From CBDBIG01 sp965205845 [NCBI: bacterium] (GTDB taxonomy: Bacteria; SAR324): 64,000 bases of DNA. The translations under genes were made by a program, and so were the position numbers. The DNA lies in the NCBI GenBank assembly GCA_965205845.1, contig CBDBIG010000004.1:186001-250000 (forward strand). The letters run 5' to 3'. Below the pieces are notes generated by a model. It was not told the origin of the DNA. It was given only the letters and a program-made list of their open reading frames with translations, and searched no databases. This document shows, in pieces, positions 16,183-24,558 of this stretch. The first letter of the stretch is position 1, and the number at the start of each line of letters is the position of its first letter.

Positions 16183-17823
16183 ATGCGCCTTACCTTCAAA
16201 TTGAGCCTTTTATTGCTTGTGGCCAGCTGCTTTACGCCAGGCCAAGATAGACGCGAGAAATTATTTATCGAGTCTGTGGTAAGCCATCTACGTGGGGGCA
16301 GGTGTGTGAAATGGAGCCACGGCCCGTTGTATTGTTGGGGAAAATATGCCGGGCTTCCAACAGCGGAATTTTCAAGTGACCCCTACCCCCACAGCCCAAA
16401 GCCTGTGACCTTGCAAGGTTTCAACACGGCAGACATTGTTCAAATGGCGGCAACAGAACAAACGCTTTGTGCGCGCCTAACCCATGGTGGGCTCCAATGC
16501 TGGGGCGGTGGTATTGTACCTGGCGGTAAGGAATTTTACGAATTGGGGCGTGGTTTCCTTGCAAGTCCTCTCTACACACCCATTCCCAAACCTGTGGTGG
16601 GGTTAGGGGGTGTGGGGACGACCCTCAATGAGGTGAGTTCCATTGCAGCGGGAAATGGGACCTTTTGCGCCGTGTTTGGCAACCAAGGCGAGGTTGCCTG
16701 CTGGGGCAATAGTGGCGAACAATATCGCCTTGGCGTTGACCCAATCCAACCCGTGGGTGGTAGGCTAATGACAATGAGTGGTTCGCCAGCGATAGTTAAT
16801 GGTGGCTCCCCAACACCTTTGGCCGTTGAGGCACCCGACCGCCCCACAGGGGGAAGTCGAAAAAAACTAAGGGGTGCTGCGCGCCTTATCAGTGCCTGGG
16901 TGGTGCTAATGCGAGATGGCACCTTGGTGACCTGGAGCCATGGTTTTACCAGTCCAGGCTCTTATTTGGGTCGAGATAATACAGATATCCCTCCTACGGT
17001 GGCACCAGGCAGGGTGAAGACCCCCGGTGGAGATGGTTTTTTAAGCGATGTCCGCACAGCATCTGCCAGCCCAAGGCACACTTGCGCCGCGCTTGGTAAA
17101 GCAGCCGTGGTGTATTGTTGGGGGGAAAACACTGAGGGCGAAGTGGGCAGTGGCAACCACGTGCGAGCATCGCTACCCGTAAAGGTAGTGCCTCCTGCAG
17201 GATCTGGCTCGTTGGGGAGGGTTTTGGGTATTATTACGCCTGAAGACAGAACTTGCGTCATCAACGCGCAGCTTGAGGTGTTTTGCTGGGGTTCGAATAC
17301 CAGCCCTGATGACATTTACCAGCTGGGTCATGTGGGCGGTATTTTGCGTCCAACGAGGGTGTTTCCCAATGCGCTTGTGATTGACCTCTACGGTGCTGGG
17401 CATTCGCTGTGCTTGAACTACGTAGGCAATCTTAAATGTGTGGGCAGTAACATGCCCCTTCGTGCCGATGCTTCAAACAACTTGGGTATTGGAATCGCTG
17501 GTGCCTTAACCAAGGCTAAACTGGGCTTTGGTAACGGCGACGAAATCTATGGTAACGACCCCACAGAAACCCTAGCAAATGCCACCTGTGCCCGGACACT
17601 TGCTTTGACACTGGTCAAAAAGAAATGGTTTTTTGTGGTTTTTCAACAGTTTACGGGCAGTGTGTTTGCGCCAAAAGGGTGGTGGCATTTGTCTCGCCTA
17701 AAAAACGGTGGCATGTGGGTTTGCGCGTTTTCGTTCACATGGCTTTACACTTCTCACAAGGCCCTGTTCGAGGGAATTCGATGGAATTCGAAAGCGTTCG
17801 AACCCCCCAACATCAAGCCTTAG
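16183..17823 (+). CDS. RCC1-like repeat lipoprotein, C-terminus replaced by a mobile repeat
   Basis: A lipoprotein signal (MRLTFKLSLLLLVASC) is followed by RCC1-type beta-propeller repeats marked by CWG motifs (LYCWGKYAG, LQCWGGG, VACWGNSGE, VYCWGENTEGEVGSG, VFCWGSNTS). Bacterial proteins of this kind are exported and lipid-anchored; their roles are mostly unknown. Propeller sequence ends near residue 470 (nt 17590). The last 75 or so residues (LTLVKKKWFFVVFQQF...) are translated from the dispersed repeat that starts with the 22-bp element end at 17595. The gene is thus 3'-truncated and its product has a foreign tail. Confidence 0.7.
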   Translation: MRLTFKLSLLLLVASCFTPGQDRREKLFIESVVSHLRGGRCVKWSHGPLYCWGKYAGLPTAEFSSDPYPHSPKPVTLQGFNTADIVQMAATEQTLCARLTHGGLQCWGGGIVPGGKEFYELGRGFLASPLYTPIPKPVVGLGGVGTTLNEVSSIAAGNGTFCAVFGNQGEVACWGNSGEQYRLGVDPIQPVGGRLMTMSGSPAIVNGGSPTPLAVEAPDRPTGGSRKKLRGAARLISAWVVLMRDGTLVTWSHGFTSPGSYLGRDNTDIPPTVAPGRVKTPGGDGFLSDVRTASASPRHTCAALGKAAVVYCWGENTEGEVGSGNHVRASLPVKVVPPAGSGSLGRVLGIITPEDRTCVINAQLEVFCWGSNTSPDDIYQLGHVGGILRPTRVFPNALVIDLYGAGHSLCLNYVGNLKCVGSNMPLRADASNNLGIGIAGALTKAKLGFGNGDEIYGNDPTETLANATCARTLALTLVKKKWFFVVFQQFTGSVFAPKGWWHLSRLKNGGMWVCAFSFTWLYTSHKALFEGIRWNSKAFEPPNIKP

Positions 17824-18038
17824 CGGGTTTTTTCACAAAATGCCAGGGGGGTTTATGCCCCGCAAAAGTACCAGCGTCTCCTCTAACGCTGGTATTAACG
17901 TTGGTACTCATATTTTGGCCTTCAAATCGTCCTAAACCCCTATAAATAAAGGCTTTCCCTGCCATACATTAAATTTGAAAAAAAAAGACGCTGGTACTAA
18001 AAAAGATTGATATATCTACCATTGCCACTCCTTTTTTT

Positions 18039-18280
18039 TTAAACCGCCCTGGGTTGCACGTAAATCACGGGCACAACCTGTTCTATTTCGTCGATGTTTT
18101 CTTGCAAGGTGTAGGGTTTTCGCTCGCCCGTTTTGGGGTCGGGGTCGTCCCATTTTTGGAGCACCAGCCAGGTTGCCCCCCCTTCTTTGCGCCTCCATTC
18201 TTTCACCAGTCCCAAACGGGCAAGGTTGTTCGGCTTTAGCACAAACACCACATCGCCAAGCCGAGGAGGGTCATGGTGGC
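18039..18280 (-). pseudogene. Unrecognised protein fragment
   Basis: The minus strand reads DPPRLGDVVFVLKPNNLARLGLVKEWRRKEGGATWLVLQKWDDPDPKTGERKPYTL...EQVVPVIYV. It has the feel of a compact beta domain, but no start codon is present before it meets the muB-like gene. The family is not recognised. It is read opposite to muB. Confidence 0.4.
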
Positions 18281-19145
18281 AATACCGCTTGTGGTAGGCG
18301 GTGGGTGCGGGGCAACAGCGCTTTCGCGCTGGCTTAACGGCAAGTACACGGGCGATAACGCCGCCCTTGAAGCCAAGGTTTGCCAATGGCTAGAAGACCA
18401 AGCCTGCCAAACCGCCTTTTTGCCCAGCAAGGGCGCAGACTGGATAGAAACCCCCACAGCCCGCCAAATCGGCATGGCCATTGCCTACGCCCACCTAAGC
18501 CGCGACATCGCGGTGGTGTGCGGTGGCGCAGGGGTTGGCAAAACCATCACCGCCCAGCACTACGCCCAAACCCGCCCTAATTGCTGGGTGTGCACAATGG
18601 TGCCCAGTTTTGCCAACGCCCCTGCCTGCCTTAAAGCCCTTTTGTTTGCCCTTGCCCCAAGCCAGCGCGCGGACGGACGCGGGGGAGATGTGGTTTACCG
18701 CATGCTTCTCACCTATCTCTCAAAAAAAGACGCCCTGCTGATTATAGACGAGGCGCAGCACCTTACCCGCCCCGCCTTGGAATGCCTACGCGCTTTGCAC
18801 GATGCCACTGCTTGCGCCCTGGTGTTCATGGGCAACGAGAGCGTCTACACCCGGATGAGCGGCCCGCGCTCGGCAGAGTATGCCCAGTTGTTTAGCCGCG
18901 TTGGCAAGGTGTTAAACCCCAAAAAAGCCCGCCGTGCCGATGTAGAGGCCATTGCCCAAGCATGGGGAGTAAGCGAGCAGAAAGCCCTTGGCTTTTTAAT
19001 CAAAATTGGTCACGGCCACGGCGCACTGCGTGAGGTTACCAAAACCCTACGCTTGGCCAGCCTGGCGGCAAACGGGGCACGGCAGGCCCTTAGCCTAAGC
19101 CACCTTAAAACCGCTTATTCCGAGCGGGGAGGAGTTAGCGAATGA
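18273..19145 (+). CDS. MuB-like transposition ATPase
   Basis: The N-terminal ALSRWLNGKYTGDNAALEAKVCQWLE matches the second part of the MuB helix-turn-helix domain. The AAA+ core has Walker A GGAGVGKT, Walker B ALLIIDEAQHL and a C-terminal helical domain. In Mu-type phages, B binds DNA with ATP, selects target sites and activates the transposase. AGGAGG precedes ATG 18273, but the first 15 residues (MVAIPLVVGGGCGAT) do not look like MuB, so the HTH domain is N-truncated and fused to foreign DNA. The frame is otherwise open over 290 codons, the only long intact prophage gene here. No transposase A gene is present. Confidence 0.75.
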   Translation: MVAIPLVVGGGCGATALSRWLNGKYTGDNAALEAKVCQWLEDQACQTAFLPSKGADWIETPTARQIGMAIAYAHLSRDIAVVCGGAGVGKTITAQHYAQTRPNCWVCTMVPSFANAPACLKALLFALAPSQRADGRGGDVVYRMLLTYLSKKDALLIIDEAQHLTRPALECLRALHDATACALVFMGNESVYTRMSGPRSAEYAQLFSRVGKVLNPKKARRADVEAIAQAWGVSEQKALGFLIKIGHGHGALREVTKTLRLASLAANGARQALSLSHLKTAYSERGGVSE

Positions 19146-19717
19146 ACCCGATCAAGCCCAAAAATAGGCGTCTGCGTGCACCTGCCTGTTCGCATTTATA
19201 CGCGGCACACAAGCAGCCCCATGTTTTGCTTAAATAAATAAAGGAGACCCGTCATGAAAATTGACATCAACAGTTTAAGCGCAGCACGACAAAAATGGAA
19301 TCTCAAAGGGGAGACGCGCCTATAAGGCATGGGCAAAAAACCTCTTTTTTTTGCGTGGCCAAGGCAGGGGGTTTGTTCGCCCCAGCAACCGACCCCGCGC
19401 AGGGCTACAACGCTGGCAAGGAGGGCTATAGATGAAAACGCCAAAGGTTTATGTTGGCGCATGTGAACTGCGCCCTCTACGAACACGGTGCGCGCAACCT
19501 TGCCCCGCTTGATAAGGACACGGCTCAGCAACTCGAAGCCCTAGGGCTGATGATGCGTTGGCCTTGCACCGATGGCAAAACCCACCTTTACCTGTCCCCT
19601 GCTGGGTGGTTGTTGGCCGAAAACAGTCCCCAAGTGCGCAAAAAAATCCGTGCTCTCGAGGGGGGCCTTACGGATGCCTCAGTCAAAAACCACACTTGGG
19701 GAAATAAAAAAAGCCCA
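19146..19717 (+). pseudogene. Decayed Mu-like early region
   Basis: Short frames follow muB. One is MKIDINSLSAARQKWNLKGETRL (ATG 19254, preceded by AAGGAG) and stops at once. Another, 19451-19720 (LYEHGARNLAPLDKDTAQQLEALGLMMRWPCTDGKTHLYLSPAGWLLAE), looks like real protein whose start (MKTPKVYVGACEL at 19433) is in another frame. I recognise no family. In related phages this region carries small early genes. Confidence 0.35.
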
Positions 19718-20207
19718 TGAGGAGCTTATAAAGAGACCCGCATTGCAAAACTAGACACTTTCGACCCTAAAGCAGTCCTACAAGGGTCGTGAAAACGGCA
19801 TTTCTGCCAAAGATCTCGCCTCGCAGGTGGGGTGCGATGAACGCCAGATACGCAGCTCCATTTCGCAGCTCCGCTGCGCACAGGCTGGCGACAACACCAA
19901 GAATACGGCCAGCAAGTATTTTTTGAACACTTTAAGCCATTTAAACAAGGAGGTTTTTGAAAACCATGAAAGAAAACACCTTAAAAATGATGCAGGTCAA
20001 GCCAAGCCCAGCAACAAGGCAGCCAAGAACAAGGGCAAGGGCAAGGGCAAGGGCAAGGGCAAGGGCAAGGGCAAGGGCAAGGGCAAGGGCAAGGGCAAGG
20101 GCAAGGGCAAGGGCAAGGGCAAGGGCAAGGGCAAGGGCAAGGGCAAGGGCAAGGGCAAGGGCAAGGGCAAGGGCAAGGCGGGGATGCTTAAAGGAAGTAA
20201 ATCATGA
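19718..20207 (+). pseudogene. Small HTH-type phage protein running into a Gly-Lys repeat
   Basis: Two frames combine to KLDTFDPKAVLQ and SYKGRENGISAKDLASQVGCDERQIRSSISQLR, a typical winged or helix-turn-helix module of small phage proteins, with one indel near 19783. The frame then runs through LNKEVFENHERKHLKNDAGQ into a tract of (GK)n encoded by the hexamer repeat, ending KAGMLKGSKS at 20207. A competing start at ATG 19966, behind AAGGAGG, would instead read the tract as Arg-Ala repeats. Which frame is used is unclear. Confidence 0.4.
20031..20174. repeat. Hexanucleotide repeat (AAGGGC)24
   Basis: There are twenty-four perfect AAGGGC units. Depending on frame they encode Gly-Lys, Arg-Ala or Gln-Gly repeats on the plus strand, and Leu-Pro on the minus strand. 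The perfection of the array implies recent expansion. Confidence 0.95.
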
Positions 20208-21090
20208 AAAGTTTTTTTATTAGAAGCGGTGGAAAACGGTTGCTTGCAAAAAGGTTGGCGGGTATCATTGATGCCGTGCCACACACATGCTATTGCGAGC
20301 CTTTTATGGGCGCAGCCCACGTCTTTTTTGCGCGCAATCGCGAGCGCACTATTTCTGAAGTGCTAAACGATATTGACGGGGAATTGGTGAACCTATTTCG
20401 CGTGCTGCAGCACCACAAGGAGGCGTTTTTGCAGGGCTTGGAGTGGATTGTCTACGCGCGGGAGGTATTTGAAAACCTCCAAAAACAAGACCCCCAAACT
20501 TTGACCGACATCCAGCGTGCCCAACGCTTTTATTGCCTGCACAAAATGTCTTTTGCCAGCGAAACTAGACAGTTTGGCTACTCAAAAAAACAACCGCCAC
20601 CCAACCTTCAACCCCTAAAAATCCTTGAACAAGCCCATCAAGCCCATCAAGCCCTGCAACGGGTACACCTTGAGCGCAAGCCTTGGCCAAGACGTGCTCA
20701 CCCGCTACGATTCAAAAGAAACCTTGTTTTACCTTGACTTAGCCCTACCACGGGCACGAAAACGACTATGGCAAGGGGGTTTTTGCGAGGGAAGATTACG
20801 CCGCAATGGCAGACAGACTCACGAACTTAAAGGGCAAGTTTCTCCTGAGCATCAACGACACACCCAAAATGCGCGCGTATTTTGCGCGGTTCGACTGCTA
20901 CCAAATGAAAACGCACTACACCCTAGGCTTGCATGCTGTTGTCGGGAAAAAACAGGTAAGCGAATTGCTATACACAAATCTACCGTCCGCAGCCATGCAA
21001 ACTCTAATTGACCAAAGGCTCAAAAAAATTATCTGCTTGCCCCATCAAACCCCACCCAAAATCCGAGGTCGGAAACTAAAGAAGCACTAA
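20204..21090 (+). pseudogene. dam: D12-class adenine methylase (Dam) fused to a mom tail, frameshifted
   Basis: The start MKSFFIRSGGKRLLAKRLAGIID..YCEPFMGAAHVFFAR is motif I of D12-class (GATC-type) N6-adenine methylases. DIDGELVNLFRVLQ and DPQTLTDIQRAQRFYCLHKMSF follow. Frames then change near 20655 and again at the catalytic motif, where YLD is followed by TTAGCCC, and PYHGHENDYGKG continues one base out of frame. LSINDTPKMRAYF is also conserved. After VSELLYTN (about 20985) the sequence jumps to a piece like the end of mom (DQRLKKI..LPHQTPPK; in another frame IKPHPKSEVGN, stop 21080). The enzyme is dead unless frameshifting rescues it. Confidence 0.7.
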
Positions 21091-21170
21091 CCTCAGTTAA
21101 ACCCTTAGGCAAAAAACATGCCGAAATAAAGAGACCCTAGAATGACCAGTGGCAAAGCAAGTGTCTCTCT

Positions 21171-21502
21171 ACAATGACATTTACTGCTTTGAGGCACAAC
21201 ATTGTGGGGTGGGGGTCGATTCCCCGCAAGATATTGCCCTTGAAGAAGGTATCTTCGAAAGAAGCAAGACCTTAAAACAAATCGGAGCCAACGCGGCGTG
21301 CTTTGGGGTCGGATACTTTTAATGTGCCTTGAACACGGGCATGACATTTACCGCTTTGAGGCACAACATTGTGGGGTGGGGGTCGATTCCCCGCAAGATA
21401 TTGCCCTTGCAGAAGGTATCTTCGAAAGAAGCAAGACCTTAAAAACAAATCGGAGCCAACGCGGCGTGCTTTGGGGCCGGATACTTTTAATCTGCTTGGC
21501 GG
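21171..21502 (+). pseudogene. Two tandem copies of the kdsB C-terminus
   Basis: Copy 1 (from about 21171) reads DIYCFEAQHCGVGVDSPQDIALEEGIFERSK; copy 2, 167 bp further, reads DIYRFEAQHCGVGVDSPQDIALAEGIFERSK. The GVDSPQD motif is the C-terminal signature of CMP-KDO synthetase (KdsB). The rest of kdsB is missing: the mobile-element end at 21144-21165 lies directly upstream. Copy 2 has one extra A in AAAAA, which changes its tail. kdsB commonly neighbours kdsA, supporting the assignment. A complete kdsB should exist elsewhere. Confidence 0.65.
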
Positions 21503-21567
21503 ATAACGTTTTTGCAAAGGCTTCATAGGTCTTTGGGTAGACTAACATCGTGATGGCTTGGTAGGGT

Positions 21568-22458
21568 GTGGCATCGGTATCCCCGGCTACGTCCCCTTTA
21601 TTAAGAGATGCCCTGCTTGTTTTTGGATTAAAAGAGCCCTTTGTGTTTGCCCTTGATAGTTTTTATAACATTCAGCCCCCCTTGTTTGTGTTGGCTGGCC
21701 CCGATGTGATCGAAGATGCGGTGCGCCCTGGCCAAACCTTAGCCTTTGCCAAACGTTTGCAGCAGATTACCCATGCGTTGGGCATTCCCTTTGCCTTTAA
21801 AGTGTCTTACGACAAAGCGAACCGAACCGCCCTTGACGGTTTTCGTGGACCTGGGCTTGAGAAGGCACGGGCGATTTTTCGTGAGATCAAGCGCGAAACG
21901 GGGGTACTGCTGCTGTCTGATGTGCATCGCTTCGAGGAGATTGGACCTGCAGCAGAGGTCCTCGACATTTTGCAAATCCCTGCGTTTCTTTCACGGCAGA
22001 CCGATTTTTTGGTGGAGGTCGCGCGCACAGGGTGCATTGTAAACTGGAAAAAGGGACAGTTTATCGCCCCCAAAGATGTAGGGCGCGCCATTGACAAAAT
22101 GACGGCCTGTGGCAATGAGCGTATTTTGATTACTGAGCGAGGCTACATGTTTGGCTACAACAACATGGTGGTTGATATGCGCGGGTTTATGATAATGAAG
22201 CAATTTGGTTTCCCCGTGGTGATGGATGCTACCCACAGCGTACAACTGCCTTCTGCAGGCAAGGGTGCTTCAAGCGGTGAACGCGAATTTGTCGCCCCCT
22301 TGGCACAAGCGGCCATTGCGGCGGGGGCAGATGGTGTTTTTATGGAAACCCATGCCAATCCAGAAATTGCCTTGTGTGATGGGCCCAACATGATTTCTCT
22401 TGATGCCGTGCAGGGCTTGCTATCACGGCTCCAGCGTATTCAAGCAGCCATTGGGTAG
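21568..22458 (+). CDS. kdsA: 3-deoxy-8-phosphooctulonate synthase
   Basis: KdsA condenses arabinose 5-phosphate with phosphoenolpyruvate to KDO 8-phosphate, the first committed step of KDO for lipopolysaccharide. Landmarks include LAGPDVIED, FKVSYDKANRTALDGFRGPGLEKA, LSDVHRFEE, LDILQIPAFLSRQTD, NWKKGQFIAPKD, ERGYMFGYNNMVVDMR, DATHSVQLP and DGVFMETHANP. The 296 residues exceed the usual 280 or so, so the GTG start at 21568 may be slightly upstream of the true one. It follows kdsB scraps, so an ancestral kdsB-kdsA pair was probably broken. Confidence 0.95.
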   Translation: MASVSPATSPLLRDALLVFGLKEPFVFALDSFYNIQPPLFVLAGPDVIEDAVRPGQTLAFAKRLQQITHALGIPFAFKVSYDKANRTALDGFRGPGLEKARAIFREIKRETGVLLLSDVHRFEEIGPAAEVLDILQIPAFLSRQTDFLVEVARTGCIVNWKKGQFIAPKDVGRAIDKMTACGNERILITERGYMFGYNNMVVDMRGFMIMKQFGFPVVMDATHSVQLPSAGKGASSGEREFVAPLAQAAIAAGADGVFMETHANPEIALCDGPNMISLDAVQGLLSRLQRIQAAIG

Positions 22459-22949
22459 GGCCTCTTTTTTTACCTAAAATGTCCGTTGGCAGGTCGATAC
22501 TACAGTTTTTGGTCGGTTCTGCCGTTATCCACTCCATGTGCTACCAAGCTCTATTTTGTGCTCAACCAAGGGCCTGGCAGCGGGAGGCGAACACCTCGGT
22601 AGCTTCACATTGTGCATTATTTTGGATACGATGAATAACCCTTTTGGTGACCATAAGGCGGTGTTTTTAAGCACCTGCAAGAGCACACAAAATAACCCTT
22701 AATAACCATGGCTAGGTGTAACGGATGAAGCAAGCCATGTTCCGTGCCTTGTGTTTTTAACACGGGGCAAGCAACTTGACACTTTTGGCGTAGGGCTTCA
22801 ATGGACATGAGGCATATGATCCAAAAAAAGCGCACGTTATCACACGGAAAAAAAAAACCAGCATTGGGATCTTCATCTTGCTAAGGAAGATACTTAAAAG
22901 CTCAGGGTGGTTTTACGCAGTGTGAGGCGGGCGGGATTTTTTTACGCCT
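22459..22949. other. Intergenic, no gene seen
   Basis: AT-rich stretch between kdsA and the two-TM gene. There is no recognisable coding sequence, RNA gene or clear terminator beyond a T7 run just after the kdsA stop (22465-22471). Confidence 0.4.
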
Positions 22950-24032
22950 ATGGGGACCTCGATGAGCCGCTTTCACATGGTGTTGTTTGTCTTCCTCGTT
23001 GCAGCTCTGGCTGTAGGGGCAGGGCATTTTTTTCTGGGCCTCGAAAACAGCAGTTATCTCGTGAGCAATGGTTTTCAGTTGCGCTTAGAATATAGAGATG
23101 CGCATCGCTACTTGGCCAATTTGCAAGGCTTGGTATTTGCCCTATCCTTCTTGATGGCAGCGGGGTTAATGGGAGTCTTTATTTTGCTTCCCAGTCACGA
23201 CAATAACAGCCTTTCACAGCAAAACGCACCCCAACCTGCGAGGGTACGCCAAACACCCAACTGGGTCAATGCAGCATTTCAAGCCACGCAACCCAGTGTG
23301 CCTCTCTCGCCCAGCGTACAAACAGCAAACCCTCAAGCCGTTGCAAAAGTAATGGCGCCCAATTCTGTGATAGAAAGTGGCACACCGATTCCTCAAGAAT
23401 CGGTGGTGGAAAATGCCAATGATGCCAGCGTGGAGACGGAGCAAGCGCGGCCGATTGCTCCCCAAACAGCAGGGGTGCCCGCCGCAGCCCTTGCTGGCAG
23501 TGATGACACGCAAAATACCACCCCAATCCCACCCCCCGTCAAACATACAAAGACAAAGTTAGAGCAAAGCATTAAGGATGAAACAGGTAACTATAATGAG
23601 GGTGAAGAAGACTATTTCCTAGAAATGGGACAACGCTATCATCCACCGTCCGATGTGATTTATGGCAATGGTCCCATTACCAACAATGCCATATGGGCGC
23701 TTATTCGCAACCACCCCGAAAGTACCATTAAATTTTTGTTCCGTAAGACCCTTGCTAACAAGCCCTTGTCACCACAAGATGAAACTGTGTACGACGCATG
23801 GGAATCGCGTGGGATGAGCCGAAACCGTGTACGGCGGATTATGCTCGACATTATGCAACTGCCAACATTGCCCAATGATTATCCTCATGCCATTTGGAGA
23901 TCGTTGTGCGAAAGCATTTCTGCTATCGAGCAACAAGAGGAGCGCAAAAAACTTCGTAAACAAGCAAAACAAAACATTCTCATGGGAACAGGTACACACA
24001 GTACGCCCCACACACGCTCTACTCCAGAATAA
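22950..24032 (+). CDS. Two-TM protein with long acidic linker, function unknown
   Basis: Two membrane segments (residues about 9-29, FHMVLFVFLVAALAVGAGHFF; and 60-80, LVFALSFLMAAGLMGVFILL) flank a short loop. A Pro/Gln/Ala-rich linker of about 150 residues follows, then a conserved-looking domain (YFLEMGQRYHPPSDVIYGNGPITNNAIWALIRNHPESTIKFLFRK... SRNRVRRIMLDIMQLP) and a basic coiled tail (QQEERKKLRKQAKQNILMG). An alternative start is ATG 22962. It is directly upstream of nadK, and its last 40 codons are duplicated with the nadK 5' end. No family recognised; probably an inner-membrane protein with a cytoplasmic C-terminus. Confidence 0.7.
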   Translation: MGTSMSRFHMVLFVFLVAALAVGAGHFFLGLENSSYLVSNGFQLRLEYRDAHRYLANLQGLVFALSFLMAAGLMGVFILLPSHDNNSLSQQNAPQPARVRQTPNWVNAAFQATQPSVPLSPSVQTANPQAVAKVMAPNSVIESGTPIPQESVVENANDASVETEQARPIAPQTAGVPAAALAGSDDTQNTTPIPPPVKHTKTKLEQSIKDETGNYNEGEEDYFLEMGQRYHPPSDVIYGNGPITNNAIWALIRNHPESTIKFLFRKTLANKPLSPQDETVYDAWESRGMSRNRVRRIMLDIMQLPTLPNDYPHAIWRSLCESISAIEQQEERKKLRKQAKQNILMGTGTHSTPHTRSTPE

Positions 24033-24558
24033 CCTGTTTTTTGGATATCCTTTTGCACTAAGGAAGCCGTTATGCCATGCAAAGCCCAATAGCGACTGTT
24101 GGCGTACTGCTTCGTCGAGGGGCAAACCCTGCTGCGCTGGACGCATTAAGGCAGGTTTGCAGTGAGGAAGGTGTGCAGGCAACGATTGTCAACATCAAGC
24201 AAACGCTGTCCCCCAACCTGGATGCCATTGTGCGAAAGCATTTCTGCTATCGAGCAACAAGAGGAGCGCAAAAAACTTCGTAAACAAGCAAAACAAAACA
24301 TTCTCATGGGAGCAAGTACACACAGTACGCCCCACACACGCTCTACTCCAGAATAACCTGTTTTTTTGGATATGCCTTTTGCACTAAGGAAGCCGTTATG
24401 CCATGCAAAGCCCAATAGCGACTATTGGCGTACTGCTTCGTCGAGGGGCAAACCCCGCTGCGCTGGACGCATTAAGGCAGGTTTGCAGTGAGGAAGGTGT
24501 GCAGGCAACGATTGTCAACATCAAGCAAACGCTGTCCCCCAACCTGGATGCCATTGTG
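23907..24558. repeat. Tandem duplication spanning a gene end and the nadK start
   Basis: A unit of about 325 bp is present twice. Unit 1 (23907-24230) holds the last codons of the two-TM gene (from SISAIEQQEERKKLRKQ), the spacer and the first 52 codons of nadK. Unit 2 (24231 on) repeats this and then continues into the complete nadK. The copies differ by only a few bases (two extra in unit 2), so the event is recent. The partial nadK in unit 1 (24077-24230) is read straight into the duplicated tail and cannot be functional. Confidence 0.9.

Larger units (their letters stand above)
17595..21165 (+). mobile_element. Deletion derivative of a Mu-like element with 22-bp inverted ends
   Basis: The left terminus (17595-17616) contains CACTTGCTTTGACACTGGTC, and the right terminus (21144-21165) is its inverse with one mismatch in 22. 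Between them lie a noncoding repeat, a minus-strand fragment, a MuB-like ATPase gene, early-region scraps, a hexamer repeat and a dam gene fused to the last codons of mom. In phage Mu the B gene lies near the left end and com-mom at the right end, so this looks like a prophage that lost its middle. No matching target duplication is visible. The left end cuts the RCC1-like gene and the right end abuts kdsB scraps. An IS21-like origin of the ends is an alternative. Confidence 0.5.

Noticed and set aside
19997-20320. Minus-strand Leu-Pro repeat protein
   Set aside because: It is only the reverse reading of the hexamer array, with no ribosome site or other support.
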